A DNA stretch of 64,000 nucleotides from Gemmatimonadota bacterium (GTDB taxonomy: Bacteria > JAAXHH01): contig VXRC01000008.1 of assembly GCA_009838645.1 (NCBI GenBank), positions 1-64,000 of the forward strand, read 5' to 3'. The notes beneath the pieces are model-generated. The model worked only from the letters and a program-made list of their open reading frames with translations, was not told where the DNA came from and did no database searches. The stretch's first letter is position 1. Every line of letters begins with the position of its first letter. The position numbers and the translations under genes are program-made. Shown here piece by piece: positions 43,238 through 51,540 of this stretch.

Positions 43238-44632
43238 ATGTCCCCCTACGTAACCGCCCTCCTCGTTTATTCCATTTTCCTCATGGCGATCGGCTGGTGG
43301 ACGTCGCGGTCGGTCCGCCGCGCCGAGGACTTCTTCGTGGCCGGCCGGCGGCTTTCCCCCGCGCTGCTGTTCGGCACGCTGCTGGCCGCCAACCTGGGCG
43401 CCGGTTCCACGGTGGGCGCCACGGGCCTCGGCTACACGCACGGAATTTCGGCGTGGTGGTGGGTCGGGTCCGCGGGCATCGGGAGCCTCATCCTGGGCCT
43501 GACCGTGGGACCCCGTATGTGGCGCGTGGCCAAGGAACAGAACCTGTACACGGTCGGGGATTACCTGGAGCACCGGTACAGCCGCGGCGTCCGGGGCCTC
43601 ATCGCCGTGCTGCTGTGGTTCGGATCCCTTGCGATCCTGGCCGGACAGCTCATTCCGCTGGCATGGATCCTCAACCTCACGCTGGGCATCCCGAAGTACG
43701 TCGCCTGCCTGGCCGGCGGCGCCGTGGTGGTCGTGTACTTCACCTTCGGGGGGCTGACGTCCACCGCCCGGGTCAACATGGTCCAGCTGGTGGTAAAACT
43801 CTCCGGCTTCATCCTGGCCTTTCTCCTGATCGTATCGGGGGCCGGCCTCCTGTCCGGCGTAAGCGCGGCGCCCACTGGTTTTGAAAGCTGGTTCGGGGAC
43901 GATCCTTCCCGCATCTGGGGCTACTTCATCGTCCTGGTGCCCGCGTTTATCATCTCGCCGGGGCTGCTGCAGAAGATCTACGGCGCCCGGGACGCCCGGG
44001 CGGTCCGGCAGGGCGTCTGCACGAACGCCGTCGCCCTGATGCTCTTCGCCTTCATTCCCGCGCTCCTCGGCATGGCGGCCTACCACGCCTTCCCGTCCCT
44101 GGATACGCCGGACCTCGCGCTGCCCCGCCTGTTGATGGATGCCCTTCCCTTCTGGATCGGCGGGCTGACGCTGGCCGCCGTGTTCTCGGCAGAGATCAGT
44201 TCGGCGGACGCCGTGCTCTTCATGCTGACGACGTCCCTGAGCCGGGACCTGTACCAGACCTATATCGAACCCGGCGCTTCCGAGCAGCGGATGCTGGCCG
44301 TCAGCCGGATAACGGCCGTGGGCGCGGGACTCGCGGGCGTGGTCCTGGCGGCCGTGCTGCCGGACGTCATCACCGCGCTGACCATCTTCTACAGCATACT
44401 GTCCGTGGCGCTCTTCGTACCTCTTATCGCGGGACTGTACTCCACCCGGCCGAACGCGAACGGCGCCCTGGCGACCATCGCCGGTTCCGTGCTGGTGATG
44501 ATCCTCGTGCATCTGGGGTCGAACGGCGGCGGATTGGCCGGCATATCCCCGGCGACCTGGGGCATCGGAACGGCCGTTGTCATCATGGCGCTGCACATGC
44601 TGTATCGGCGCGGGACGCGACCTGCGGGATGA
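43238..44632 (+). CDS. Sodium:solute symporter (SSS family)
   Basis: A 464-residue inner-membrane Na+ symporter with about thirteen hydrophobic helices. Typical family stretches are VRRAEDFFVAGRRLSPALLFGTLLAANLGAGSTVGATGLGYTHG near the N-terminus (first helices), YTVGDYLEHRYSRGVRGL and AVFSAEISSADAVLFMLTTSLSRDLYQ (Na+ site region). The substrate is unknown; neighbours (peptidase, DapA-like aldolase, Ldh-like dehydrogenase) suggest an amino or keto acid. No strong ribosome site is seen. A 20-base imperfect tandem duplication includes its stop codon. Confidence 0.92.
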   Translation: MSPYVTALLVYSIFLMAIGWWTSRSVRRAEDFFVAGRRLSPALLFGTLLAANLGAGSTVGATGLGYTHGISAWWWVGSAGIGSLILGLTVGPRMWRVAKEQNLYTVGDYLEHRYSRGVRGLIAVLLWFGSLAILAGQLIPLAWILNLTLGIPKYVACLAGGAVVVVYFTFGGLTSTARVNMVQLVVKLSGFILAFLLIVSGAGLLSGVSAAPTGFESWFGDDPSRIWGYFIVLVPAFIISPGLLQKIYGARDARAVRQGVCTNAVALMLFAFIPALLGMAAYHAFPSLDTPDLALPRLLMDALPFWIGGLTLAAVFSAEISSADAVLFMLTTSLSRDLYQTYIEPGASEQRMLAVSRITAVGAGLAGVVLAAVLPDVITALTIFYSILSVALFVPLIAGLYSTRPNANGALATIAGSVLVMILVHLGSNGGGLAGISPATWGIGTAVVIMALHMLYRRGTRPAG

Positions 44633-44660
44633 CATTGGAACCTGCCGGATGACGTCAGTA
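44621..44660 (+). repeat. Imperfect 20-base tandem duplication over a stop codon
   Basis: CCTGCGGGATGACATTGGAA (44621-44640) is followed directly by a related 20-base unit (44641-44660), 15 of 20 bases equal by eye. The first unit contains the SSS transporter TGA stop. Confidence 0.65.
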
Positions 44661-44732
44661 TCGACCAGGCAACGTGCAATGAAGCGACATAAGCACGACA
44701 GTACATCGACTAACCCAACGAAGGAGGAAAAC

Positions 44733-45623
44733 ATGCTCAACGACCTGAGGGGCGTAATCCCCCCGGCGACCACCCCATTCTCCCGGGACGGTGCCGTGGA
44801 TCTCGGGGCCATGAAAGAACAGGTCAACTGGTTGATCGACCAGGGGGCGCACGGCATCGCGGTGGGCGGAAGCACCGGGGAGGGCCATACGATAGACGTC
44901 GATGAGTTCCGCGGTCTTGTCGACACGACCCTGGATGCGGCGGCCGGACGCGTACCGATCGTCGCCGGCATCATCGTCGACAGCACACGCGATGCGGTCC
45001 GGCGGGGGCAGGCCATCGCCGACCTCGACGTGGCGGCGCTCCAGGTGACCCCGGTCCACTACCTTTTCCGCCCGGACGACGATGCCATGCAGGAGCATTT
45101 CAGGGTGATGGGCGAGGAGGTGGATCAGCCCATCATCATCTACAACGTGGTGCCCTGGAGCTACCTGTCGCCGGAACTGCTCTGCCGGATCATGGACGAA
45201 GTGCCCGGTGTGGTCGGCGTCAAGCAGAGCGCCGGCGATTTGAAGCTGTTCGCCGACCTGATGATCATGGCCGACCCGGAACACCTGCTCTTCTGCGCCG
45301 TCGACGCCCTGATGTACTCGGCTTACACCCTGGGCGCACGCGGATCGATCGCGGCCATCCTGACGGCGGCGCCCCGGGCCTCGGTGGATGTATGGGACGC
45401 GGTACAGGCGGGCGATCACGCGCGGGCCCTTGATCTGCACCGAAAACTCCTGCGTCTCTGGAACGCCATGGCAGGGACGAACCTGCCGGCCTGTACCAAG
45501 CATGCCCAGACGTTGCAGGGCTGTCCCGGCAGGTTTCCCCGCGCCCCCATGCAGGAAGCGACCGACGAGCAGAAGAGGGGCATCGAGGAAGGCCTTGCGC
45601 TCCTGGGCGCGCTGGACGGTTAG
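44733..45623 (+). CDS. DapA/NAL family aldolase-dehydratase
   Basis: A 296-residue class I aldolase of the dihydrodipicolinate synthase/N-acetylneuraminate lyase family. The start GVIPPATTPFSRDGAVDLGAMKEQVNWLIDQGAHGIAVGGSTGEG carries the GxxxE/STGE motif. The catalytic Tyr is about 136 (IIIYNVVPWS) and the Schiff-base Lys about 164 (VVGVKQSAGD). The catabolic neighbours suggest a keto-acid lyase or dehydratase rather than lysine synthesis. AAGGAGG lies 6 bases before the ATG at 44733; the open frame further upstream overlaps the transporter gene. A 13-base perfect tandem duplication spans the stop. Confidence 0.9.
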   Translation: MLNDLRGVIPPATTPFSRDGAVDLGAMKEQVNWLIDQGAHGIAVGGSTGEGHTIDVDEFRGLVDTTLDAAAGRVPIVAGIIVDSTRDAVRRGQAIADLDVAALQVTPVHYLFRPDDDAMQEHFRVMGEEVDQPIIIYNVVPWSYLSPELLCRIMDEVPGVVGVKQSAGDLKLFADLMIMADPEHLLFCAVDALMYSAYTLGARGSIAAILTAAPRASVDVWDAVQAGDHARALDLHRKLLRLWNAMAGTNLPACTKHAQTLQGCPGRFPRAPMQEATDEQKRGIEEGLALLGALDG

Positions 45624-45637
45624 ACTGGACGGTTAGA
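45612..45637 (+). repeat. Perfect 13-base tandem duplication over a stop codon
   Basis: CTGGACGGTTAGA occurs twice in tandem (45612-45624, 45625-45637). The first copy contains the TAG stop of the DapA-family gene. Confidence 0.95.
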
Positions 45638-45711
45638 TCTGGCTGGCGCGAGTCGTATCGACTATGAGATCGGGCCGCCGCGCTAGAATACCTCGACAAG
45701 GATCGCCCTGG

Positions 45712-46848
45712 ATGGAGGACACTTCAAGCATGTCCGCTTCGGATAGCATGCCTGCATCGGATAACACGTCCGCTTCGGACCCGACTCCCGTCCGCATTGA
45801 ACCGGACCGGCTTGCCCGGATCATGGACCGTATCTTCGAACGCCTGGGCCTTGAAGGCGACGAAAGACGGGTGGTCGTCGAGCGGCTCATGGAGGCCTCG
45901 CTCTCCGGCTACCATTCCCACGGCGTCATGCGGATCACCATGTACACGGAGGGCATCCGCGCGGGCAACATGATCCCGGGCGCGTCGCTGGACGTCCTGG
46001 GTGAGACCGTCTCCACCGTGCACCTGGACGCCAACATGGGGATGGGCCCGTGGACGGCCACCGAGGCCATGAAGTTCGCCGTCGGCAAGGCCGAGGCGAC
46101 GGGCGTCGGCTGCGCGAGCGTCGTGAACGCCAACGACATCGCCCGGCTTGGGGGATACGTGGAACAGCCGGCGAAAGACGGTTACATCGCGCTGCTAATG
46201 ACCAACGACGCCGGGGGCAATCCCTGCGTGGCGCCGTGGGGCGCGACCTCGCCCCTGATGAGCACCAATCCCATGGCCGTCGGGATCCCCCGGGAAAGCG
46301 GCGACCCGGTCCTCATCGACATCTCCACGGGCGTTACGTCCGAGGGCGGGTTGAAGATGTTGCGCAACAAGGGCCAAGCGGTGCCCGACGGCTGGCTCAT
46401 CGACGGCGAAGGGCGGACTACGACGGATGCTGAGGCCTATTTCGCAACGCCCAGACGGGCGGCGATCCTGCCGTTGGGCAGTCTCCTCGCGGGACACAAG
46501 GGCTTTGCGCTGAGCATACTGGTCGACGTGTTGACCGGCAGCCTGAGCGGCGCGGGCTGCAGCGGCCGGTCCCCGGAGGACCTCGACCAGAACGCCCTGT
46601 TCATCCTCGCCATCGACCCGGAGAAATTCGCTTCAAGGACCGCCTTCTCCACCGAAGTCGACCGGCTCGTGGAAAGTATCAAGGGCGCACGCAAGGCGCC
46701 GGGCGTAGACGAAATCCGGGTGCCCGGCGACGGCGCGCGCCGAGAGCGGGAGCGGCAACTGAAGCAGGGCATCGAAATCGATCCGCCCGTCTGGTCCGCC
46801 ATCCAGGTCATCATGGACGAACTGGGCATCGGGCGAAACAGTGTGTAG
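45712..46848 (+). CDS. Malate/L-lactate dehydrogenase (Ldh) family protein
   Basis: A 378-residue NAD(P)-dependent 2-hydroxyacid dehydrogenase of the MDH/LDH-2 superfamily. Signatures are ASLSGYHSHGVMRITMYTEGI (catalytic His region), GCASVVNANDIARLGGYVEQPA, LLMTNDAGGNPCVAPWGA and STNPMAVGIPRESGDPVLIDIST, with LLAGHKGFALSILVDVLTG near the C-terminus. Members reduce or oxidise malate, sulfolactate, ureidoglycolate or keto-sugar acids. The N-terminus has a short Ser/Ala/Asp-rich repeat (SASDSMPASDNTSASD), probably disordered. ATG 45712 has AAGG upstream; another ATG at 45664 is in frame. It follows the DapA-like aldolase and may process its product. Confidence 0.9.
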   Translation: MEDTSSMSASDSMPASDNTSASDPTPVRIEPDRLARIMDRIFERLGLEGDERRVVVERLMEASLSGYHSHGVMRITMYTEGIRAGNMIPGASLDVLGETVSTVHLDANMGMGPWTATEAMKFAVGKAEATGVGCASVVNANDIARLGGYVEQPAKDGYIALLMTNDAGGNPCVAPWGATSPLMSTNPMAVGIPRESGDPVLIDISTGVTSEGGLKMLRNKGQAVPDGWLIDGEGRTTTDAEAYFATPRRAAILPLGSLLAGHKGFALSILVDVLTGSLSGAGCSGRSPEDLDQNALFILAIDPEKFASRTAFSTEVDRLVESIKGARKAPGVDEIRVPGDGARRERERQLKQGIEIDPPVWSAIQVIMDELGIGRNSV

Positions 46849-46945
46849 CTCGGCTACTGTGTCGCGCCGCGGTCTTTATTTGCCGTGCAGCGGTCTCAGT
46901 TTCCGCGCCGTGACCTCTATGACCGCGGTCCCAGCTACTGCAAGC

Positions 46946-48883
46946 TCAATTACCGGTGTTCGCCACCCGGATCCCCAGGTAGCCCGTAATGCCCACGGTC
47001 CCGTAGCCCAGGATCTCCTCGTATTCCGCGTCCAATAGATTGTCGATCCGGCCGAACAGCTGAATGTTCGGCGTAATCTTCCAGTTGGCGGCGACATTCA
47101 CGATCCCGTAACCGAACAGCGTAACCGGCGTCGCCGGCCAGGTGGAAAAGTCGTTGTCCCGCCGTTCCCCCGCGAACCGGTAACTCAGGTTCAGGTCGAA
47201 CCCCGGCCGTACCCGCTGATCCAGCACGATCCCGCCGCTGTGCCGCGGACGCCGCAACAACTGCTCATCCGATTCGTGGTCCTTCGAATCGGTAAAGGTG
47301 TAGTAGGCCCGCAGGGATGTTCCCGCGCCCCCCGAATACCGGCCGGTCAACTCCACTCCCTTGCTCGTCGCCTTGAAGACGTTCTTGTAACTGGAGGTCG
47401 CGCTATCCCATCCGACCATGTTATCGTAGGTATTGTCGAAGTACGTCGCGCCGGCCGTAAGACGCTGGTCGGTCGTGTACTGTTCGATCCCCGCTTCCCA
47501 GCTCTTGCTCGTACCCGCCTGAAGCGTGGAATCACCGAAGGATGAATACAGCTGGAACAGTGAAGGCGCCTTGTAACCCGTACCGTAAGCGCCCTTAATC
47601 CTGGTCCCCGTCTCTTCGAAGAATACGTTTGGTGCGAGGTTGTAGGTGACTTCGGATCCGAACCGGTCGTGGTGATCGACCCGGATGCCCGCGGCAGCGA
47701 ACAATGCGTCGCCATACTGCAGCATCTCCTGCAGGTATACGCCTGTCGTCCTCGCCGTCTGACGGTCGAACTTGCTCGAAAACGGCCCTTTTGATTGCGA
47801 TTCTCCCTGTTCCGACTCGGTTTCGGCCCCGAACACGACGGTATTCCCCTCGGCGAGTAACAGCGTGTGCTGCCAGTCCACTTTGTGCAACCGTGCGTCG
47901 AACGTGGAATTCGCGGCCGTCTCCTGGTTGGCGTCCACCGGATTGTCGTCTTCTCTGCTGTGGTCGACCAGGCTGTAACCGAGGGTCTGCTTCCAACGCT
48001 GCGACCAATGCTCGAGGGTCGCGGAGGGCCGGACAAATAGTTGCCTGGATCTGTTTATCCGATTTGGATCGTCTCCATTGGGTCCGGTCCCGTTGTCGAT
48101 ATCAGCGCGACCGTCCGTGTACCGGACGTTGAGATCGACCGAAACGCCGGCGGAAGGCGTCGCCCCGAAACGGCCACCCAGCGTGGTATTCCGGTATCCG
48201 TCTTCTTCCATGTTCCCCTGGGCGTTCGACGAAATTCCCTTCGTGTTGAGGAACGAGCCATCCATTGCATACCGGTAGTCTGTTGTGCCCCCGCTCAATC
48301 CTGCCCGGCTTCGAATGGTACCCAGCGCGCCGCCCTCGATGGAGGCATCGATCTTCGGCGGACCGTCCCCCTGCTTCGTAATGATGTTCACTACGCCCGC
48401 GATGGCATCCGATCCGTAAAGCGTGCTCTGGGACCCGTAAAGCACCTCGATCCGCTCAACCTGGTCGACGGTCATATGCGCCGGACTGTAGCTGCGTCCC
48501 GGAGACATGGGGTCGTTCACTTCGACGCCGTCGATCAGAAACAGGGTGTAGGCCGATTCGGCGCCGCGAAGGAAAACTGACGCGTTCCTGCCCGGCCCGC
48601 CGTTCTGTGCCACGCTCAGCCCGCCCACATCGCGTAACAGGTCGGCGACCGTGTTCCGGCTGCTGCGTTCGATGTCTGCGGCGGTGATAACGGCGATCGA
48701 ACTCGAGACCTGCCGCAAGGGGGTTTCGATCTTGTTGCCCGTTACGACTATGGTGTCCAGGATGTATCTGGGCGTCTGGTCCGCCGCATCCTGCGTATCC
48801 TGCGCATCCTGGGCGTAGCCTGGCATGGCGGAAAGCAGGATAAGACAGATCACGGATTTAAGTGTGCTTCGTAGGTATTTCAT
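46946..48883 (-). CDS. btuB: BtuB-like TonB-dependent cobalamin receptor
   Basis: A 645-residue outer-membrane receptor. Signal peptide about 1-25 (ending GYAQ), a TonB-box-like DTIVVTGN (about 43-50), and a plug with VFLRGAESAYTLFLIDGVEVND and GSQSTLYGSDAIAGVVNIITKQ, followed by a 22-strand-type barrel ending VGITGYLGIRVANTGN. The length is close to E. coli BtuB. The assignment rests mainly on the cobalamin riboswitch and terminator directly upstream. AAGGAG lies 5 bases before the ATG. No BtuF/BtuCD transport genes are adjacent. With cobQ at 30.6 kb it suggests uptake and remodelling of corrinoids. Confidence 0.9.
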   Translation of the reverse strand: MKYLRSTLKSVICLILLSAMPGYAQDAQDTQDAADQTPRYILDTIVVTGNKIETPLRQVSSSIAVITAADIERSSRNTVADLLRDVGGLSVAQNGGPGRNASVFLRGAESAYTLFLIDGVEVNDPMSPGRSYSPAHMTVDQVERIEVLYGSQSTLYGSDAIAGVVNIITKQGDGPPKIDASIEGGALGTIRSRAGLSGGTTDYRYAMDGSFLNTKGISSNAQGNMEEDGYRNTTLGGRFGATPSAGVSVDLNVRYTDGRADIDNGTGPNGDDPNRINRSRQLFVRPSATLEHWSQRWKQTLGYSLVDHSREDDNPVDANQETAANSTFDARLHKVDWQHTLLLAEGNTVVFGAETESEQGESQSKGPFSSKFDRQTARTTGVYLQEMLQYGDALFAAAGIRVDHHDRFGSEVTYNLAPNVFFEETGTRIKGAYGTGYKAPSLFQLYSSFGDSTLQAGTSKSWEAGIEQYTTDQRLTAGATYFDNTYDNMVGWDSATSSYKNVFKATSKGVELTGRYSGGAGTSLRAYYTFTDSKDHESDEQLLRRPRHSGGIVLDQRVRPGFDLNLSYRFAGERRDNDFSTWPATPVTLFGYGIVNVAANWKITPNIQLFGRIDNLLDAEYEEILGYGTVGITGYLGIRVANTGN

Positions 48884-48987
48884 TTTGGCTCCTTACTTGG
48901 TGAATGGTTCGGCTTCGAGATCGACGACACAAATCGGGCTTTCCGGATACTGAATCAGGCTATCGTTACAAGGTGACCTCCTGTTAA

Positions 48988-49027
48988 ACAAAAATCCCCG
49001 CACCTGAACGATGTCAGATACGGGGAT
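48988..49027 (-). terminator. Intrinsic terminator between riboswitch and btuB
   Basis: On the minus strand ATCCCCG and CGGGGAT (49027 to 48994) form a hairpin with a 20-base loop, followed by a run of T residues. It sits between the cobalamin aptamer and the receptor start, so the switch most likely acts by transcription termination. Confidence 0.8.
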
Positions 49028-49164
49028 GCCGTTTATCATCCTCGGAGCATGGCCCGCGCTATACCACGCCCCAGGATACTTAGCCGGAGCGACTACGCCG
49101 GATGGCCACGCTTTCCATTATCCATGTACACCGGACGACTTCAGTCCACGGAAGTGCCGATGAA

Positions 49165-49360
49165 AACTATGGCGCAGGTCGGTCTTCTGGCTTCCGGATC
49201 GTTCTACTCGCCGCGCCTTCCCATTCCTTTCGGAACAGTGGCTCAAGCCCATAAGGCTCATGATGCGGCTTTCGTCCCCGGTCACAGCGACGGGTCCGCG
49301 ACGGATTCGCACCGTCTTCCCAACTTCTCACCTGCTACGGTCAATGTAGTGCCACCGTGA
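49165..49360 (-). promoter_or_regulatory. Cobalamin riboswitch
   Basis: Read on the minus strand, the region has the conserved core of the B12 aptamer: GGGAAGACGGTGCGAATCC, then a segment with GGACCCGTCGCTGTGACC, a GAGCCACTG joining element, GGGAAGGCGCGGC, and the B12 box GAAGCCAGAAGACCGACC (about 49178-49195). An intrinsic terminator follows about 140 bases downstream, then the BtuB-like receptor gene. High cobalamin should favour the terminator and lower receptor synthesis. End points are approximate. Confidence 0.93.
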
Positions 49361-49478
49361 CGGGAGATCAATCGAAAAGCGTGAATTGTCTTGAGGTATC
49401 CACCGCTCCGTGACTAATATCCCATGTACTGCAATACTGGAACTCAACCAGGTATATAGTTCGAACGGGACAAACACC

Positions 49479-50309
49479 ATGACGGATAGCTTGAAAGTAG
49501 GCCTGCTGGGGGTCGGTTTCGATGCGAACTCGACCTTTCGACGCGGCCCGGCCGAGGCGCCGTCCGCGATAAGGGCTGCCCTTGGTTCGGCGTCCGGAAA
49601 TCCCTACGCCGAGACCGGCGTGCGCGTGTGGCCAAGCGACAGCGTGCTCGACCACGGTGATCTCGAAGTGCCAAATGAGAAGGGCACGCGCGGACCCATC
49701 GATGCCATCGAGCGCGGGGTAAGCCGGGCACTGGGTGAAACACCGCGGCTCGTCGTCCTGGGCGGCGATCATACGGTTACCTATCCCGTGGTTCGCGCTT
49801 TCGCCGCACAGCACGGCCGGATCAGCCTGCTGCACTTCGACGCGCACCCGGACCTGTATCCCGACTTCGAAGGCAACCGCTATTCTCACGCCTGTCCCAT
49901 GGCGCGCATCATGGAAGACGGACTCGTCGAACGGCTGATCCAGGTCGGTATACGCAGCTTCACCCCCGCGCAGCACGACGCGGCGAAGCGACACAACGTC
50001 GAGGTGATCCCGGCCTACTCGTCGGGACCGGTTCCGGCGCTGGCGTTCGATACGCCGGTCTACATCTCGATGGACGTCGATGCGCTCGACCCCGGTTTCG
50101 CGCCGGGCGTCTCCCATCCCGAGCCGGGCGGACTGAGCGTACGGCAGGTGCTCGAGGTCGTTGCGGCGATGCGTGCGCCCTACGTGGTCGGCGGCGATGT
50201 GGTCGAGCTCAATCCCAAGCTGGACCGAGACGGCGGGACGGCGATCGTCGCCGCTAAACTGGCCTGTGAACTACTGGGGCGCGTCATCCTCGATGGGCGG
50301 GCGGGTTGA
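49479..50309 (+). CDS. Agmatinase/arginase (ureohydrolase) family protein
   Basis: A 276-residue binuclear manganese ureohydrolase. The metal ligands are in GGDHTVT (about 94-100), HFDAHPDLY (about 120-128) and SMDVDALDPGFAPG (about 196-209), and GVSHPEPGGLSVRQ follows as in agmatinase. It hydrolyses agmatine or a related guanidino compound to urea. The N-terminus LLGVGFDANSTFRRGPAEAPSAIR is typical. ATG 49479 has GGGA 8 bases upstream; the frame is open to 49410. It is divergent from the riboswitch and stands alone. Guanidinobutyrase or formimidoylglutamase activity is also possible. Confidence 0.9.
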   Translation: MTDSLKVGLLGVGFDANSTFRRGPAEAPSAIRAALGSASGNPYAETGVRVWPSDSVLDHGDLEVPNEKGTRGPIDAIERGVSRALGETPRLVVLGGDHTVTYPVVRAFAAQHGRISLLHFDAHPDLYPDFEGNRYSHACPMARIMEDGLVERLIQVGIRSFTPAQHDAAKRHNVEVIPAYSSGPVPALAFDTPVYISMDVDALDPGFAPGVSHPEPGGLSVRQVLEVVAAMRAPYVVGGDVVELNPKLDRDGGTAIVAAKLACELLGRVILDGRAG

Positions 50310-50349
50310 TCCTGCCGCGAGATAGAGCATGCTTGCGAGATTCAGGACG

Positions 50350-51177
50350 TCATGACACTTCGATTAATATCCTGCAGTGATCGCTGGGACCCCATTCTTC
50401 CGGATCGTTCAACGCTTTCGTCCTGATGTGATCTTTCATGCTATGTGAAGCAAAAACGTAGTCCAACTGCCTGGTGGCCGTCGCGGGCGTCTGACCGGGA
50501 TAGTAGTAGGTGGAACCTTGGTGGCCGATCATGGGCAGTCCGATTGATGACATCCGGTCAAAAACTGCTTGGTTTCGGCCCTTCCAGTAAGCGTTTCTAC
50601 CCCTTCCATACATTACCGTCGTATCTCCAGCCGCGATCATCCGGAAACTGTCCTTCCTGCCTATAAGGAGCGAGATGTCGGATATTATGCGATGTATCGA
50701 TGTATCTACCAGATCACGGCTTTTGACTCCAGATTTTGGATGGTGTGCTTCATACTTTGGGCAGAATGACACCACATGAATCGGCCAGCCCTGGTACTTG
50801 CCTTCTAGAGGCGTTACGACGGCCGCGGACAAGCAACCCGGATGACTGGAATGTATATCATCCAGGTATTCCACCTTGACCTTGTCGGATACTCTAGCTA
50901 TTGCGCATCTGGATCGTGCTGTACCCCGGCTATCCGGACGCTGAGAGTCCTTTTTGAAATATGGCGCAGGATCCACTTCTATCCTGTCAGCCACCTCCTT
51001 GGGCGGTGCATAGCCTTCCTGGAGCAGTACAACGTCTACACCCGTATCAGGCGACAATTTCCATGCTTCCTCAACTTCATCAATGATATCCTGCCGTTCA
51101 GATGAATCTACACCCAGATCCGGCAATGACCTCCACGCCGCCTTTCGATGGCCGATATTCCAGCTGATCAGTTTCAT
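50350..51177 (-). CDS. Endonuclease/exonuclease/phosphatase (EEP) family protein
   Basis: A 275-residue EEP-fold phosphodiesterase. The motifs are MKLISWNIGH (Asn at 7), VDVVLLQEG (Glu 54), MIAAGDTTVMY (the usual GDFN reads GDTT), QLDYVFAS and the catalytic end GPSDHCRILIEVS (Asp-His). There is no signal peptide, so it acts in the cytoplasm, on nucleic acid or another phosphodiester. It lies 35 bases after a 90-residue gene on the same strand. The pair is AT-richer than neighbours. AGGA lies before the ATG. A second EEP protein occurs at 58 kb. Confidence 0.82.
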   Translation of the reverse strand: MKLISWNIGHRKAAWRSLPDLGVDSSERQDIIDEVEEAWKLSPDTGVDVVLLQEGYAPPKEVADRIEVDPAPYFKKDSQRPDSRGTARSRCAIARVSDKVKVEYLDDIHSSHPGCLSAAVVTPLEGKYQGWPIHVVSFCPKYEAHHPKSGVKSRDLVDTSIHRIISDISLLIGRKDSFRMIAAGDTTVMYGRGRNAYWKGRNQAVFDRMSSIGLPMIGHQGSTYYYPGQTPATATRQLDYVFASHSMKDHIRTKALNDPEEWGPSDHCRILIEVS

Positions 51178-51212
51178 CTGGATTCCTGCGGGATTAGTCT
51201 GTAGATGGCATC

Positions 51213-51485
51213 TTATGGCCTGTCATCAAAGTACGGTGAGCAGTTCTGTTTCCAAACCAGCCAGGACCGGTTACCGTCCGATGCCACTACTATGTGATCT
51301 TTGAACTTGTCCGGGAAATTGGTGATTCTGCCGTGCGGGCCTTCGCCCATCACGAAAAGTTCGTCAAGCGTGGTCCTTTCATGAAACAACCTGGTCTTTC
51401 CTTCATGCACGGCGTCCTTGATATCCGATATCACCTGTCTGAATTCTTCTTCTAAATCATCGCCCAGGGCATGTTTTTCTGACAT
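51213..51485 (-). CDS. Small hypothetical protein upstream of EEP nuclease
   Basis: A 90-residue acidic protein. The first half is helical (LEEEFRQVISDIKDAVHEGKTRLFHERTTLDELF), the second half likely beta-strands (GRITNFPDKFKDHIVVASDGNRSWLVWKQN). I do not recognise the family. ATG 51485 is well supported by AGGAGG 8 bases upstream; the open frame extends ten codons further. The EEP nuclease gene follows after 35 bases, so the two are probably co-transcribed. An inhibitor or regulator of the nuclease is one possibility, without direct evidence. Confidence 0.65.
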   Translation of the reverse strand: MSEKHALGDDLEEEFRQVISDIKDAVHEGKTRLFHERTTLDELFVMGEGPHGRITNFPDKFKDHIVVASDGNRSWLVWKQNCSPYFDDRP

Positions 51486-51540
51486 TTTACTTGCCTCCTG
51501 ATTGGGTTCCCACAACCACTTGAGATTTTAATCTACAATA

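Noticed and set aside
43160-45016. 618-codon minus-strand frame
   Set aside because: Antisense to the SSS transporter and the DapA-like gene, with low-complexity Gln/Gly/Arg-rich text and no ribosome site.
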